Of a stretch of 26,926 nt of DNA, positions 13,849 to 21,574 are shown piece by piece. The stretch spans positions 1-26,926 of IMG/VR virus record IMGVR_UViG_3300046522_000608; one strand, 5' to 3'. Position 1 is the stretch's first letter. Every line of letters starts with the position of its first letter. The translations under genes were made by a program, and so were the position numbers. Under the pieces are notes generated by a model that was not told the DNA's origin, did not search any database, and was given only the letters and a program-made list of their open reading frames with translations. The DNA comes from a virus.

Positions 13849-15505
13849 GGCTTGCCTCCAATGCTTTCGCAGCCCGGATCTGCAGATGTTTCAGGAACCC
13901 GAGCACCTCCTTGCCTGGCGGCGCCGCGATCTGATTCAGCCCACGCGGCCAGACTCCATATTTCGCCTGGTACTTGTGCGATACCCATCCCGACTTGTAA
14001 CCCTTCTCCTGCGCCATGCCCAGCAGCTGGGAATAGAACCTCTGCTTTTCAGTCTTCGATGCTTTAGGCTTCTTCCGGTCGAGGAGCACCAGGTTGCCGT
14101 CCTTGACGTCGACGTCGGCCTTGCGCTCCGGTGCAAAGCCACATTGCGGGCATTTGTGGACGTTTGTGAGCTTGACGTAGCTGCAGGACGGGCAGGCCTT
14201 CGGCAGCGACTCTTCCCGCTCCTGCGCTTCCCCGCCCTTCCCCTCCCTAGGTTTGCCGTCGTCGAGCTCGAGGGGAAACTCTTCCGTTGGAAACCCCAGG
14301 CGGGTCACCGTGCCCGAGTGGTCGAGGATCAGCGCGCGCTCCTTGCTCGCGTGCGGACGAAGCACCCGCCCTGCCATCTGGATGTAGCGGATCAGAGAGC
14401 GAGTCGGGCGCGCGAGGATCAGGGTGCGGCACGCTGGGAAGTCCCACCCCTCTGCGAGGATGCCGACATTGGAGATCACCATCGTTTCCCCGCTCTCGAC
14501 ACGGGCCAGGATCGCGCGGCGCTCCTCCTCCTCGGTGTAGCAGTCGATATGCTCCGCTGCGATGCCGGCGGCCTGGAAGCGCTCGACGATGTGCTTGCTG
14601 TGGGCGATGTTTGCCGCGAAGCAGACCGTCGGCGTGCCGCGCGCCAAGCGCAGCCAGTGCGTTACGATGTCGCCGACCAGCTCCGGCTTGTTAGCGGCGC
14701 GCCCCACATCGGCATCGGTGTAGTCCATATCCCCGAACGCATTGCGTGCCTGCTTGATGCCGGTCATATCCGGCTCGCTCGGGGCGTAGACGTCGCAGTC
14801 GACCAGGTAACCTCCCTCGATCAGCTCCGGGATCGTCGCCGCCACCGTCATGTGTTCGAACAGTGGGCCGCCGAGCTCGTCGTAGTGCTTGCCCAGCCCC
14901 TTAGCGTACGGTGTAGCCGACAGGCCGATCACCGGCACGCCCTTGGCCGCCGCGATGACTGCCCGGTATTCCCTAGAGCCGGCAACGGTATGCGCCTCGT
15001 CGATGAGGATCAGGTCGACCTCAGGCAGGCCGCGACGCGCCACGGTCTGAATGCTGGCCACCAGCACATTCTCGTAGAGCCTGGCAGTGTTCGCCCCCTG
15101 GATGATCCCGTGCGAGATGTCGGCCCTTCTGAAGCGTCGCGAAGTCTGCTCGACCAGATGCACGCGGTTGCAGAGGAAGATCACCCGCTTATGTTTCGCT
15201 CGGGCGCCGCGGACCAAGGCCATGCCGATCTCGGTCTTACCACTACCGGTCGGGCTGCAGAGCATTTCCCGAACAATCCCCCCAGCCAAGGCGCGGCGGA
15301 GGTTTTGAACGGCGATTGATTGGTACGGTCGGAGGGTCAGAGCGCCTGAAACCGGTTCGCCTTGGCTGGGCGGGTTTGGGGTTTTAAAGCTATGGCTATG
15401 GCTATGGCTATGGGTACGTGCACGACTGGAGCACGCTTCGTGCTCGTTTGGTGCTACCACCTGTGCCACGCTTCGTGCTTCAGAGGTGCTGGGATTGAAC
15501 ATCAT
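13835..15505 (-). CDS. SF2 DEAD/DEAH-type helicase
   Basis: A 556-residue helicase. Walker A is SPTGSGKTEIG (Lys90), motif II is LILIDEAHTV, motif III is GLSATPYA, and motif VI is YIQMAGRVLRP. A C-terminal zinc ribbon follows (CPSCSYVKLTNVHKCPQCG). The family unwinds duplex DNA or remodels nucleic acid. With the downstream primase it forms the likely replication pair. The start ATGATG has GGAGG six bases upstream and overlaps the DUF1376 stop codon. The first 50 residues before TLRPYQ are an unusual extension with HSHSHSHS (residues 32-39), encoded by a hexanucleotide repeat. It may be a lineage-specific insertion. Confidence 0.92.
   Translation of the reverse strand: MMFNPSTSEARSVAQVVAPNEHEACSSRARTHSHSHSHSFKTPNPPSQGEPVSGALTLRPYQSIAVQNLRRALAGGIVREMLCSPTGSGKTEIGMALVRGARAKHKRVIFLCNRVHLVEQTSRRFRRADISHGIIQGANTARLYENVLVASIQTVARRGLPEVDLILIDEAHTVAGSREYRAVIAAAKGVPVIGLSATPYAKGLGKHYDELGGPLFEHMTVAATIPELIEGGYLVDCDVYAPSEPDMTGIKQARNAFGDMDYTDADVGRAANKPELVGDIVTHWLRLARGTPTVCFAANIAHSKHIVERFQAAGIAAEHIDCYTEEEERRAILARVESGETMVISNVGILAEGWDFPACRTLILARPTRSLIRYIQMAGRVLRPHASKERALILDHSGTVTRLGFPTEEFPLELDDGKPREGKGGEAQEREESLPKACPSCSYVKLTNVHKCPQCGFAPERKADVDVKDGNLVLLDRKKPKASKTEKQRFYSQLLGMAQEKGYKSGWVSHKYQAKYGVWPRGLNQIAAPPGKEVLGFLKHLQIRAAKALEASHASA
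15389..15412 (+). repeat. Hexanucleotide microsatellite (GCTATG)4
   Basis: Four perfect GCTATG units lie in the helicase gene and encode alternating His and Ser on the minus strand. Gain or loss of units would keep the reading frame. Confidence 0.85.
15432..15479 (+). repeat. Pair of 13-bp direct repeats with internal dyad
   Basis: CACGCTTCGTGCT occurs at 15432-15444 and 15467-15479. The core GCACG-CTT-CGTGC at the first copy can form a hairpin. Both copies lie in the helicase N-terminal extension, close to the GCTATG repeat. Confidence 0.7.
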
Positions 15506-15948
15506 GAGCGACCTCCAGAGACCAGCTGCAGCCGCTTCTTGTTCTCCCGATCGATGGCGATCTGCTTGTTCTTCTCGGCGATGATCCTGGCCTTGACGAT
15601 CTCGCCCAAGGCGCGCACGTTGATCAGTCCCCCGACCTCTGTCCAGTCGGCGACAACAGTCCGGAGCGGGCGGCGCTCATTCTCCGACTGGAGGCCCAGC
15701 AGCTCATAGAGCGGCTCGATTTCGGGCGGCAGCGGGCGCCAAAACTGTACGCAGATGGAGTCGACGGCGCGGCGCTCGACCTCGGTCTCGGCGCGGATGA
15801 GCCGGTAGAGGGCCTTCCGGTTCGCTGGCAGCGGCCTGCCGGCGCCGTAATAGTGGTCCAGCATGAGCCTATAAGCGCCGTGCTCGATCACCGACAAATG
15901 CCCCGTAGCGCGAGCGTAGTCGCCGACGAAGTGCTTATAGAAATTCAT
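15502..15948 (-). CDS. DUF1376 (YdaU-like) phage replication-region protein
   Basis: A 148-residue protein. FYKHFVGDYARATGHLSVIEHGAYRLMLDHYY at the N-terminus is the hallmark of the DUF1376/YdaU family, which occurs next to replication genes in many prophages and is thought to take part in initiation or helicase loading. The C-terminal region is short and basic. Start and stop overlap the neighbouring genes by four bases each (ATGA), so translation is coupled along the operon. Confidence 0.85.
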   Translation of the reverse strand: MNFYKHFVGDYARATGHLSVIEHGAYRLMLDHYYGAGRPLPANRKALYRLIRAETEVERRAVDSICVQFWRPLPPEIEPLYELLGLQSENERRPLRTVVADWTEVGGLINVRALGEIVKARIIAEKNKQIAIDRENKKRLQLVSGGRS

Positions 15949-16388
15949 GCCGCCCCCAGGTCGAGTTGCCCCTGAGGCTGTGCCGGCGGCTGATTTTTGC
16001 GCCCGCCGAAGAAATAGCGTGCTACGCCCTGATGGAAGAGACCATCGGGCCCGATAACGTTTTCACGCAGGGAGATGATCTCGTACTGGTCTTCCAGATC
16101 CTTTACCCGGGTTGCAGCGCGTAAGTAGCCGAGAGCTACGAGCTCATAGGTGTTGGCGCCGCGTGAGCCCAGGTACTCCAGAACCTTCGGTAAGGTGGCA
16201 AGCTGCGTATCTCCTGAGGTGCTGCGCAGCTGTAGGCCAGCCCACTGTATCTCGTTAACGACGTATCTGATATGCTCTGCATCGCAGTTGTACGTCTTCT
16301 TTTGCTTAGTCGTTGGGGCCTGGCCGCCACCACCGACATGTGAGGCGCCACCCTTTGGGGTGGCGTTTTTCACTTTTCGATCAGCCAT
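15945..16388 (-). CDS. Phage hypothetical protein in the replication operon
   Basis: A 147-residue protein whose family I do not recognise. The N-terminus is basic and flexible (KVKNATPKGGASHVGGGG). The middle (EIQWAGLQLRSTSGDTQLATLPKVLEYLGSRG) and the stretch ANTYELVALGYLRAATRVKDL look like a compact helical domain. The ATG at 16388 is chosen because GGAGG lies five bases upstream. A GTG two codons earlier is closer to that site. It overlaps the preceding HTH gene by eight bases and the DUF1376 gene by four. Confidence 0.65.
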   Translation of the reverse strand: MADRKVKNATPKGGASHVGGGGQAPTTKQKKTYNCDAEHIRYVVNEIQWAGLQLRSTSGDTQLATLPKVLEYLGSRGANTYELVALGYLRAATRVKDLEDQYEIISLRENVIGPDGLFHQGVARYFFGGRKNQPPAQPQGQLDLGAA

Positions 16389-16596
16389 TTGCACCTCCGT
16401 TCAGGAGGCGTTTGATGTCGGCGATTGACCAGGCAAGATACCTGTTGATGCGAATGGGGCGTAGCGGTCCGGTCTCGCTACTTGCCCAAACACGGAGTGT
16501 TTGCGGGCTGCGATTGAGGTGATAGGCCGCGCACTCTGTGTTCACATGGGTGCGCGTTTCCTGGTCGAGCGGAGGAAAAGCCGTAGCAGTTTGCAT
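16381..16596 (-). CDS. Small HTH regulator, paralogue A
   Basis: A 71-residue DNA-binding protein. PPLDQETRTHVNTECAAYHL, then RSPQTLRVWASSETGPLRPIRINRYLAWSIADIKRLL, forms an AlpA/excisionase-like winged helix. Two further copies of this unusual family exist in the window (21575-21808 and 22137-22379), with the shared blocks RTHV, QTxRVWAS, GPxRPxRIN and IxRLL. It opens the cluster leading into the replication genes. A 9-bp inverted repeat lies immediately upstream of the ATG, at the place of an autoregulatory operator. AAAGGA is about ten bases from the start. Confidence 0.8.
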   Translation of the reverse strand: MQTATAFPPLDQETRTHVNTECAAYHLNRSPQTLRVWASSETGPLRPIRINRYLAWSIADIKRLLNGGANG

Positions 16597-16598
16597 TC

Positions 16599-16639
16599 TG
16601 AATCATCCTTTCGCATCGCTGCGTGTTGAAGATGATTCA
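16599..16639. promoter_or_regulatory. Inverted-repeat operator candidate upstream of paralogue A
   Basis: TGAATCATC (16599-16607) and GATGATTCA (16631-16639) are perfect inverted copies 23 bases apart, directly before the start of the HTH gene. A similarly built repeat precedes paralogue B. Confidence 0.55.
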
Positions 16640-16695
16640 TTGGAAACTGGGGTCCTAGTAGGGCCGCAAGAGTGGGGAGGTGGGGTGTTTTCGCC

Positions 16696-17700
16696 CTACT
16701 TGCTAGAGAAGCGTTGATGGTTCTCCATCCGTAACCGCTTTTGTTTGACTCCTTCTTTCCATGCCTCGTTGAACGGGTCTGGTCCTGCACCAAACAGATC
16801 AGGTCGCAATGCCATACATTTTTTCATCAGGATAGCTTTACCCCCATCCGGCACGCTCATCGGATTGTATTGAAGAGCTCGAGCCTCATCGATTATTACA
16901 ATAATTTGCTTTTCTCTCTTTGATAATCCGAGTTCGTTCGGTTCTGATCGAGGTACCGCTGGAATAGTCGACGAGTCTGCACCAATTGCTTGGCTCTCGC
17001 CTGATCCGGAATTTCCTAATGGCGGTGCGCCGTTTCCCAGGCTTAAATTCTCCGCTTCGATGGCCTTCACTTCAATTGTGATGGCTACAAGGTCATCCGC
17101 CGTTAGATGCTTCTTCCAGTGACGGTCGTTTTCTTGCATCGGCTCTAGGGATACGAGACGCCCGTCCCAGACCCACTCACCTTGACCGGGCAAAGTATCT
17201 GCCAATCGCACTACTCTCACAGGAGAGGAAGGATGGAACGCCTTATGTGGGAAAGGTGCAGAACCGAGCGACTCAATGTCCCATAGGGTGGCGGGGGCGG
17301 CACGAAGAAAGCCACGGAAGTGGCGTCGATGGCGCTCAGCCTCTCTGCCGTCCAAAACTTCATCGAGGTTACGGATCTCGATTTTGGAAGCTTCAATATC
17401 TGTACGCGTTTTCACTGCTTCTTCTTGCGAAAGCTGGTCCCACTCAGTGAGTTTTCCGAGCTTTCGCCGTTGCAACCAAGCCTCGCCACGCTCAACGCTT
17501 TTGACTAAACCATCGCGTCTTTCGGTTTCGCGCCAATCCCCACCGTGCCGATACCAGCGGTCGCTAATGTCGAATACCAATCCTTCGAAAGCGAAATACA
17601 ACGGGACACCGGGTTGCTGGGCATGCTGCAACAGTTGGCGTGGAGTGAGACTCCAGCGAGCAGCGAGCTCTGCCAGCGTGAGCGTGAGAGGTTCGAACAT
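16696..17700 (-). CDS. Hypothetical protein next to the integrase
   Basis: A 334-residue soluble protein. The N-terminal 45 residues (LTLTLAELAARWSLTPRQLLQHAQQPGVPLYF is the longer context) resemble a helix-turn-helix. The middle has no motif I can name. The C-terminal part (SKREKQIIVIIDEARALQYN, then GGKAILMKKCMALRPDLFG) suggests a short helical domain. GAAGGAG stands five bases before the ATG. Proteins of this shape often accompany tyrosine integrases in betaproteobacterial elements as I recall, without an established role. It lies 104 bp downstream of the integrase on the same strand, behind a set of nested inverted repeats. Confidence 0.65.
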   Translation of the reverse strand: MFEPLTLTLAELAARWSLTPRQLLQHAQQPGVPLYFAFEGLVFDISDRWYRHGGDWRETERRDGLVKSVERGEAWLQRRKLGKLTEWDQLSQEEAVKTRTDIEASKIEIRNLDEVLDGREAERHRRHFRGFLRAAPATLWDIESLGSAPFPHKAFHPSSPVRVVRLADTLPGQGEWVWDGRLVSLEPMQENDRHWKKHLTADDLVAITIEVKAIEAENLSLGNGAPPLGNSGSGESQAIGADSSTIPAVPRSEPNELGLSKREKQIIVIIDEARALQYNPMSVPDGGKAILMKKCMALRPDLFGAGPDPFNEAWKEGVKQKRLRMENHQRFSSK

Positions 17701-17708
17701 AGCACTCC

Positions 17709-17795
17709 TTCAAGTGCGCCTTCATGAATAAGGGCGCCAGTCAGGCCGGTGAAGGAGCCGGCTTTTCGTCCGCTAAAACTAGACTGGCGCTTGAA
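17709..17795. repeat. Nested inverted repeats between integrase and its neighbour
   Basis: GCGCCAGT (17734-17741) pairs with ACTGGCGC (17783-17790), enclosing GCCGG (17745-17749) with CCGGC (17758-17762). The flanks TTCAAGTGCGCC and GGCGCTTGAA add an outer imperfect pairing. The region could fold into a long stem that ends or attenuates transcription from the integrase gene. Confidence 0.5.
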
Positions 17796-17804
17796 CGGTA
17801 ATCC

Positions 17805-19124
17805 CTATGCTTGGGCCACGACTCGTAGTCCAGGTGGCGCTGCAATAAACTCGATGTCGGCCTGCTCAAGCATCCATGCCTCGATCTTCATGTGCCAGAG
17901 TCGCAGAAGGTCCAGCGGTCTCCGTATGTAGTTCTGCTCCCGAACGCCTTGTGGAGCGTGACCCTGAATCTGTGCCGCAATGCCAGCAGGCATTTCGACC
18001 CATTCGCTCAGTGTGGCAAACGAGCGGCGCAAACCATGCAGAGTAAGGTGAGGCAATCCCGCAACCTTGAGCGCTTCATTGTGCGCATACCGCGGCTCGG
18101 CGACGCGGCCGTCAGCAGAAGCGGTACTCGAAAACACCCATTCGTTACGGCGGGGTAGTTGCGCCAGCAGGTGGCTGACATAGGGCGTCAAGGGGACCAT
18201 ACGGAAGTCCTCAATTTTGTCATTCAACTTCATCCTGCCCCACTGGAAGTCGACATCCGCCCATCGAAGTTGTGCGAGTTCCTCCCGACGTGGCCCAACA
18301 AGTAGCAGGCACTGCAGGTAAGCACTGATGACAGGGTTGCCTAGCTGGCGCACCGCGCTGAACCAAGGCGCCAACATCTCGCGCTGCAGAACGTCGTGTC
18401 GCCTCTTGGGCTTACCCAACGTCTCGCGAGTCCTAGTGCTTTTCGTTGGATTGGCAGCAATGATGCTCGAGTAAACTGGATGCGCAGTGCACCAGTTCAT
18501 GCAAGCTTTGAGAAGGCGCCAAGCCAGCCTTGCACTACTTGGTCGGCTTTTCGCCTCTTCCTTCGCCCAGGTTTCAACGCGATCGCTCGTGAGGTCGACC
18601 AATCGAACGCCGGCCAAAGAGTAGAGTGCTCCTGACTGCGTCACCTTGGAACCACGCTTATGCGGCTCTCCTCCCGCTTGCATCATCTGATGATGAGAAC
18701 GGAGATGAAGATCAGACCATCCACCCTCTCTTGTCGCGATCCGGTCAGCAATATATTCCGGCCACACGTCCGCTAGAGTAATCGATTCCCGTAGCTGTTT
18801 GGCCTGTTCCTCGGCAGTCGCAGCCGCCTTTGCCGCTAGCTGGTCGGCCTTGAGTTTTCGCGGATCTTGGCCACTGTCGACGAGCACTTTCAGCCGGCGG
18901 GCCTCCGTTTGGGCTGCCGGGATATCCCATGAACGGGGATCACCGATCGTGATACGGATCGTCTGCTGATTCAGCTTTGTCTGGAAGATGTACGACTTAG
19001 CGCCGCTAGCGGTTACGCGAAGGCCCAAGCCAGGCGAGCCCGTATCCCACAGGAAGGATTGGGGCTTGCCGACCTCACATTTGAAGTCTTCTATCCTGCC
19101 TGCTGTGAACTTAACCTTTGCCAT
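17805..19124 (-). CDS. int: Tyrosine integrase
   Basis: A 439-residue integrase of the P4 type. The N-terminal arm-binding domain (DUF4102-like) has LWDTGSPGLGLRVTASGAKSY at residues 25-45. A core-binding domain lies near 115-215. The catalytic domain has Arg279 (GPRREEL), Lys303, His363-x-x-Arg366 (HGLRRSF), His389 and nucleophile Tyr399. All active residues are present. The ATG at 19124 has GGAG six bases upstream. Earlier in-frame starts lack one. It recombines attP with the tRNA-Thr gene. The site lies 170 bp upstream of its start, and arm-type repeats flank it. The putative Xis at 4345-4590 is far away, while AlpA-like genes are nearer. Confidence 0.95.
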   Translation of the reverse strand: MAKVKFTAGRIEDFKCEVGKPQSFLWDTGSPGLGLRVTASGAKSYIFQTKLNQQTIRITIGDPRSWDIPAAQTEARRLKVLVDSGQDPRKLKADQLAAKAAATAEEQAKQLRESITLADVWPEYIADRIATREGGWSDLHLRSHHQMMQAGGEPHKRGSKVTQSGALYSLAGVRLVDLTSDRVETWAKEEAKSRPSSARLAWRLLKACMNWCTAHPVYSSIIAANPTKSTRTRETLGKPKRRHDVLQREMLAPWFSAVRQLGNPVISAYLQCLLLVGPRREELAQLRWADVDFQWGRMKLNDKIEDFRMVPLTPYVSHLLAQLPRRNEWVFSSTASADGRVAEPRYAHNEALKVAGLPHLTLHGLRRSFATLSEWVEMPAGIAAQIQGHAPQGVREQNYIRRPLDLLRLWHMKIEAWMLEQADIEFIAAPPGLRVVAQA

Positions 19125-19145
19125 TTGAGTCTCCATAGTCGCGTC

Positions 19146-19165
19146 ATGTAACCGCCATGTAACCC
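19146..19165 (+). repeat. Integrase arm-type sites, left pair
   Basis: ATGTAACC (19146-19153) and ATGTAACCC (19157-19165) are direct repeats 11 bp apart, between the integrase start and the attP core. The same pair with the same spacing and orientation recurs at 19399 and 19410. Confidence 0.7.
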
Positions 19166-19294
19166 AAATAGTAGCATACCGATCTACGCCGATGTATGTC
19201 AACTCAGCCGACTATATGCATTAAGCACATGATTTGAAACGAATTTCTCTATGAACGATATGCCAATCAACACATCGGAATATCAAAGACCTAG

Positions 19295-19341
19295 GATTTG
19301 TAATCATCAGGTGGCGGGTTCGAGTCCTGCAGCCGGCACCA
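19295..19341 (+). other. attP: attP core: 3' half of tRNA-Thr (UGU)
   Basis: From GATTTGTAATC (anticodon loop with TGT) to GCCGGCACCA the sequence is the 3' half of tRNA-Thr. It has the 3' anticodon stem TCATC, the T arm GCGGG-TTCGAGT-CCTGC, the acceptor strand AGCCGGC and an encoded CCA. The 5' half is missing: no GCCGGCT lies upstream, and TAGGA before the loop cannot pair with TCATC. This is how an element that integrates in the anticodon region carries a replacement 3' end. The core is flanked on both sides by arm repeats, as in attP. Confidence 0.88.
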
Positions 19342-19357
19342 ATAAATTCAAGCACTT

Positions 19358-19384
19358 AGCCCAGCCTTCATGGTTGGGCTTTTT
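19358..19384 (+). terminator. Intrinsic terminator after the tRNA-Thr 3' half
   Basis: AGCCCAGCC (19358-19366) pairs with GGTTGGGCT (19372-19380), with TTCAT as loop and a T tract after it. In the integrated state it would end the rebuilt tRNA-Thr transcript. Confidence 0.85.
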
Positions 19385-19398
19385 GCTTTCTAGGGCCT

Positions 19399-19418
19399 AT
19401 GTAACCCCTATGTAACCC
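19399..19418 (+). repeat. Integrase arm-type sites, right pair
   Basis: ATGTAACCC at 19399-19407 and 19410-19418, spaced 11 bp like the pair at 19146 and 19157 and in the same orientation. Their presence to the right of the core shows that this flank also belongs to the element. Confidence 0.7.
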
Positions 19419-19741
19419 GGCCGAGTTCTCATATCTCGGCTGGTAACCTGGGCAGTCGGATTGCAAACGTCAGATTACTGGTACAGAAAAGCTCGGCTTA
19501 GTGTCGTTATCCCTTAGCTTCGGCCCTAAGCTCATGTAGACGATTCGCCCTCCTCGCTCTACAGAGGAGTCGCGATTTTTCGTTTGTTTTGTCCACAAGG
19601 GCCCTTGATTCTCCTACATAAGCCACTATTTTCTAGCAACCGGATAATGTATAATCTCAGACCCGCCTCAGAATCGCCAACATCATAGTTGCCGCATAGC
19701 AACAACTGCTGCCGTTTAGAGCAGCACGTTATGAATACCTG
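19419..19741. other. Non-coding stretch between attP and the ImmA-like gene
   Basis: I see no gene. A short stem CTCCTC (19550-19555) with GAGGAG (19564-19569) lies near a T-rich tract and might be a weak rightward terminator. The rest shows nothing I can name. Confidence 0.35.
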
Positions 19742-19769
19742 TTGACACAGTTACCCAAAGTTGTAAGAT
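19742..19769 (+). promoter_or_regulatory. Promoter of the ImmA/PIN operon
   Basis: A perfect TTGACA (19742-19747) and TAAGAT (19764-19769) are 16 bp apart. The -10 ends only six bases before the ATG at 19776, so the transcript would begin at or next to the start codon and be leaderless. Confidence 0.65.
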
Positions 19770-19775
19770 CGACAA

Positions 19776-20798
19776 ATGCAAATTCCAAATACGGCTGCAG
19801 CAGTTCGGCGCAAAGCCGCACCTTGTGAAAATGGTGTGCAGGCGTTGTTGCGTTCGTTGGAGGGGCTTGGCATTTCTCCGAAGGCCGTAGCAGAAGTGCT
19901 ACCTCCATGGTGGGACAACTCTATTGCCGATGACCCATCAGGCCTGGCCGAGCTCAAAGTCATGCTTGCGCGCCGGCTTTCATTGGACCCAAAATCCCTG
20001 TTTGGAAATGGTGAGAAAGTCGATTTTCTGCCTGTTGTGCGTCGTTACAAGGGCGGCCGTGAAGATCTGATAAAAAAGCTAGGTGCCTCTACCGGTCTTG
20101 CAAATGGCCTGTGTCGGACGGCCTTGTCCTTGGTTGGTGAGCAGCAGTTGGAGCATTTGAAAGATCCTGTTGCGCTCCGCCAAAGCATTCTCGCGACCGG
20201 CGCTCCGTATGTCGGTTTGAACGAACTTCTGAATGTTTGTTGGCGCGCGAATGTGCCAGTTTTGCATGTGACTCTTCCCGAAAAAGTCAGCAAATTTGAT
20301 GCGCTTGTCGTAAGCAATTCTGGGCGTTATGCAGTAGCTCTTTGTCGGAAAGAGAACAGTGAGGCATGGCTTGCCTTCCATCTCGCACATGAACTCGGAC
20401 ATATCGCACGCGGGCACCTTGAGCTCGATGGGATGTTGGTTGATGAGAAAATTGATACGGATACTGCGCAGCAAGAGGTCGAGGCCAATGATTACGCCGC
20501 TAAGCTCATGGGTAGTGCAGATATAGACCCACCAAAGCTGAGCTTTAGGTTAACAAGTACAGCTTCTCAATTTGCTGCAGTTGGTAAAGCTAATCGCGTA
20601 TCGCCTGGTCACTTGGTTCTGAAGGCTGGTAGCCTTGCAGGTAATTTCGGCGCCGCGCGACGCGTGCTGGATAGAGTCGAGCTTGCACCTTGTGCACGTC
20701 AGTTGATCAACGAGCGCTCGGCTGAGGAGTTGGCTCCATATTGGAATTACGACACCGAGGAATTTATTTCCCAGTTTTTTTATAAAACTGGGGTTTAG
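19776..20798 (+). CDS. ImmA/IrrE family metallopeptidase
   Basis: A 340-residue zinc peptidase. HLAHELGHIARGH holds the HExxH site (His205, Glu206, His209), and the third ligand is likely in EVEANDYAAKLM (residues 234-245). The N-terminal 130 residues are a helical domain (VQALLRSLEGLGISPKAVAE) that may sense or bind a partner. ImmA/IrrE enzymes cut repressor proteins, for example ImmR or DdrO, to trigger mobile-element or damage responses. No ribosome binding site precedes the ATG, which fits a leaderless message from the promoter at 19742. The PIN-like gene follows two bases later. Either a toxin-antitoxin-like pair or a defence unit is possible. Confidence 0.85.
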   Translation: MQIPNTAAAVRRKAAPCENGVQALLRSLEGLGISPKAVAEVLPPWWDNSIADDPSGLAELKVMLARRLSLDPKSLFGNGEKVDFLPVVRRYKGGREDLIKKLGASTGLANGLCRTALSLVGEQQLEHLKDPVALRQSILATGAPYVGLNELLNVCWRANVPVLHVTLPEKVSKFDALVVSNSGRYAVALCRKENSEAWLAFHLAHELGHIARGHLELDGMLVDEKIDTDTAQQEVEANDYAAKLMGSADIDPPKLSFRLTSTASQFAAVGKANRVSPGHLVLKAGSLAGNFGAARRVLDRVELAPCARQLINERSAEELAPYWNYDTEEFISQFFYKTGV

Positions 20799-20800
20799 TT

Positions 20801-21448
20801 TTGGCAGGTAGCTCGTCTGTAATTCATCTACTGGATAACGATTTTCTCATCAAGTTGGCTCGGTGGGATTTGCTTAGCGAGTTCCTTGAAGCGTATGAAA
20901 TAACGGTCTCAGACGTCCGTGCAATTCTGACGCTTCGCAGCCGTGTCTACTACGGTGGAGTGCGCTCCAAGCCCAATCTTAAGTTGTGCGGTACCACTGC
21001 GGCCGCCGAGCGTCTTTTTAATTTTCTTCAGACAGTAAAGCCGCCCATACCGACTGACCCGGACTTTACGAGTCTTGCAACTGGCGTTACTGGGTTCGAT
21101 GATGGGGAAGTGGTTTTGGTAAGCGCACTCTGTGCTGGCGGTGGCCAGTATGTCTATACGGGTGACAAACGCGCAATCAAAACTATGGTCGAGTTCCGCG
21201 ATACCGAGTATGACGTAAAGTTTCGAAACCGGGTCATTTGTCTTGAGCAAGCACTCCTCCGGATGATTGATAAGCATGGATTTGCTCACATTCGCCAGAG
21301 TATTACTGCTGATCTGGCCGCTGACACTGGGATTGGAACCAACTGCTTTTCGCTGGCAGCTCAAACCCCAGAAGACCATGTTCGGACCTATTTAGCGACG
21401 AAGATTACTGAATTGCAAACTGATTGCGGCGGCATTCTGCGCATGTAA
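20801..21448 (+). CDS. PIN-like nuclease-fold protein, partner of the ImmA-like peptidase
   Basis: A 215-residue protein that starts with TTG, two bases after the ImmA-like stop codon. IHLLDNDFLIKLARWDLL (Asp12, Asp14), GFDDGEVVLVSAL (Asp100, Asp101, Glu103) and YVYTGDKRAIK (Asp122) show the spaced acidic residues of a PIN-like RNase fold. As known for the fold, these would bind Mg2+ and cut RNA. The close linkage implies coupled translation. Peptidase-PIN pairs recur in mobile DNA and are suspected toxin-antitoxin or antiphage units. The exact family is uncertain. It lies near attP, a place where satellites often keep cargo. Confidence 0.7.
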   Translation: MAGSSSVIHLLDNDFLIKLARWDLLSEFLEAYEITVSDVRAILTLRSRVYYGGVRSKPNLKLCGTTAAAERLFNFLQTVKPPIPTDPDFTSLATGVTGFDDGEVVLVSALCAGGGQYVYTGDKRAIKTMVEFRDTEYDVKFRNRVICLEQALLRMIDKHGFAHIRQSITADLAADTGIGTNCFSLAAQTPEDHVRTYLATKITELQTDCGGILRM

Positions 21449-21574
21449 TCACTTGATTCGCATCACTATCTGACCTCTACGCACTTAATGACGTAATGTT
21501 GTTTTGGCGCTCCAAGCGAAGCTCAAGTAGTTTTTTCTCCGCGCCTGCTCCTGTAGGAAGTCCCCTGATGCATC

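Noticed and set aside
13793-15319. A 508-codon open frame on the plus strand across the helicase gene
   Set aside because: It is antisense to a helicase with all motifs intact, has no ribosome binding site and shows no family pattern. It is a codon-bias shadow.
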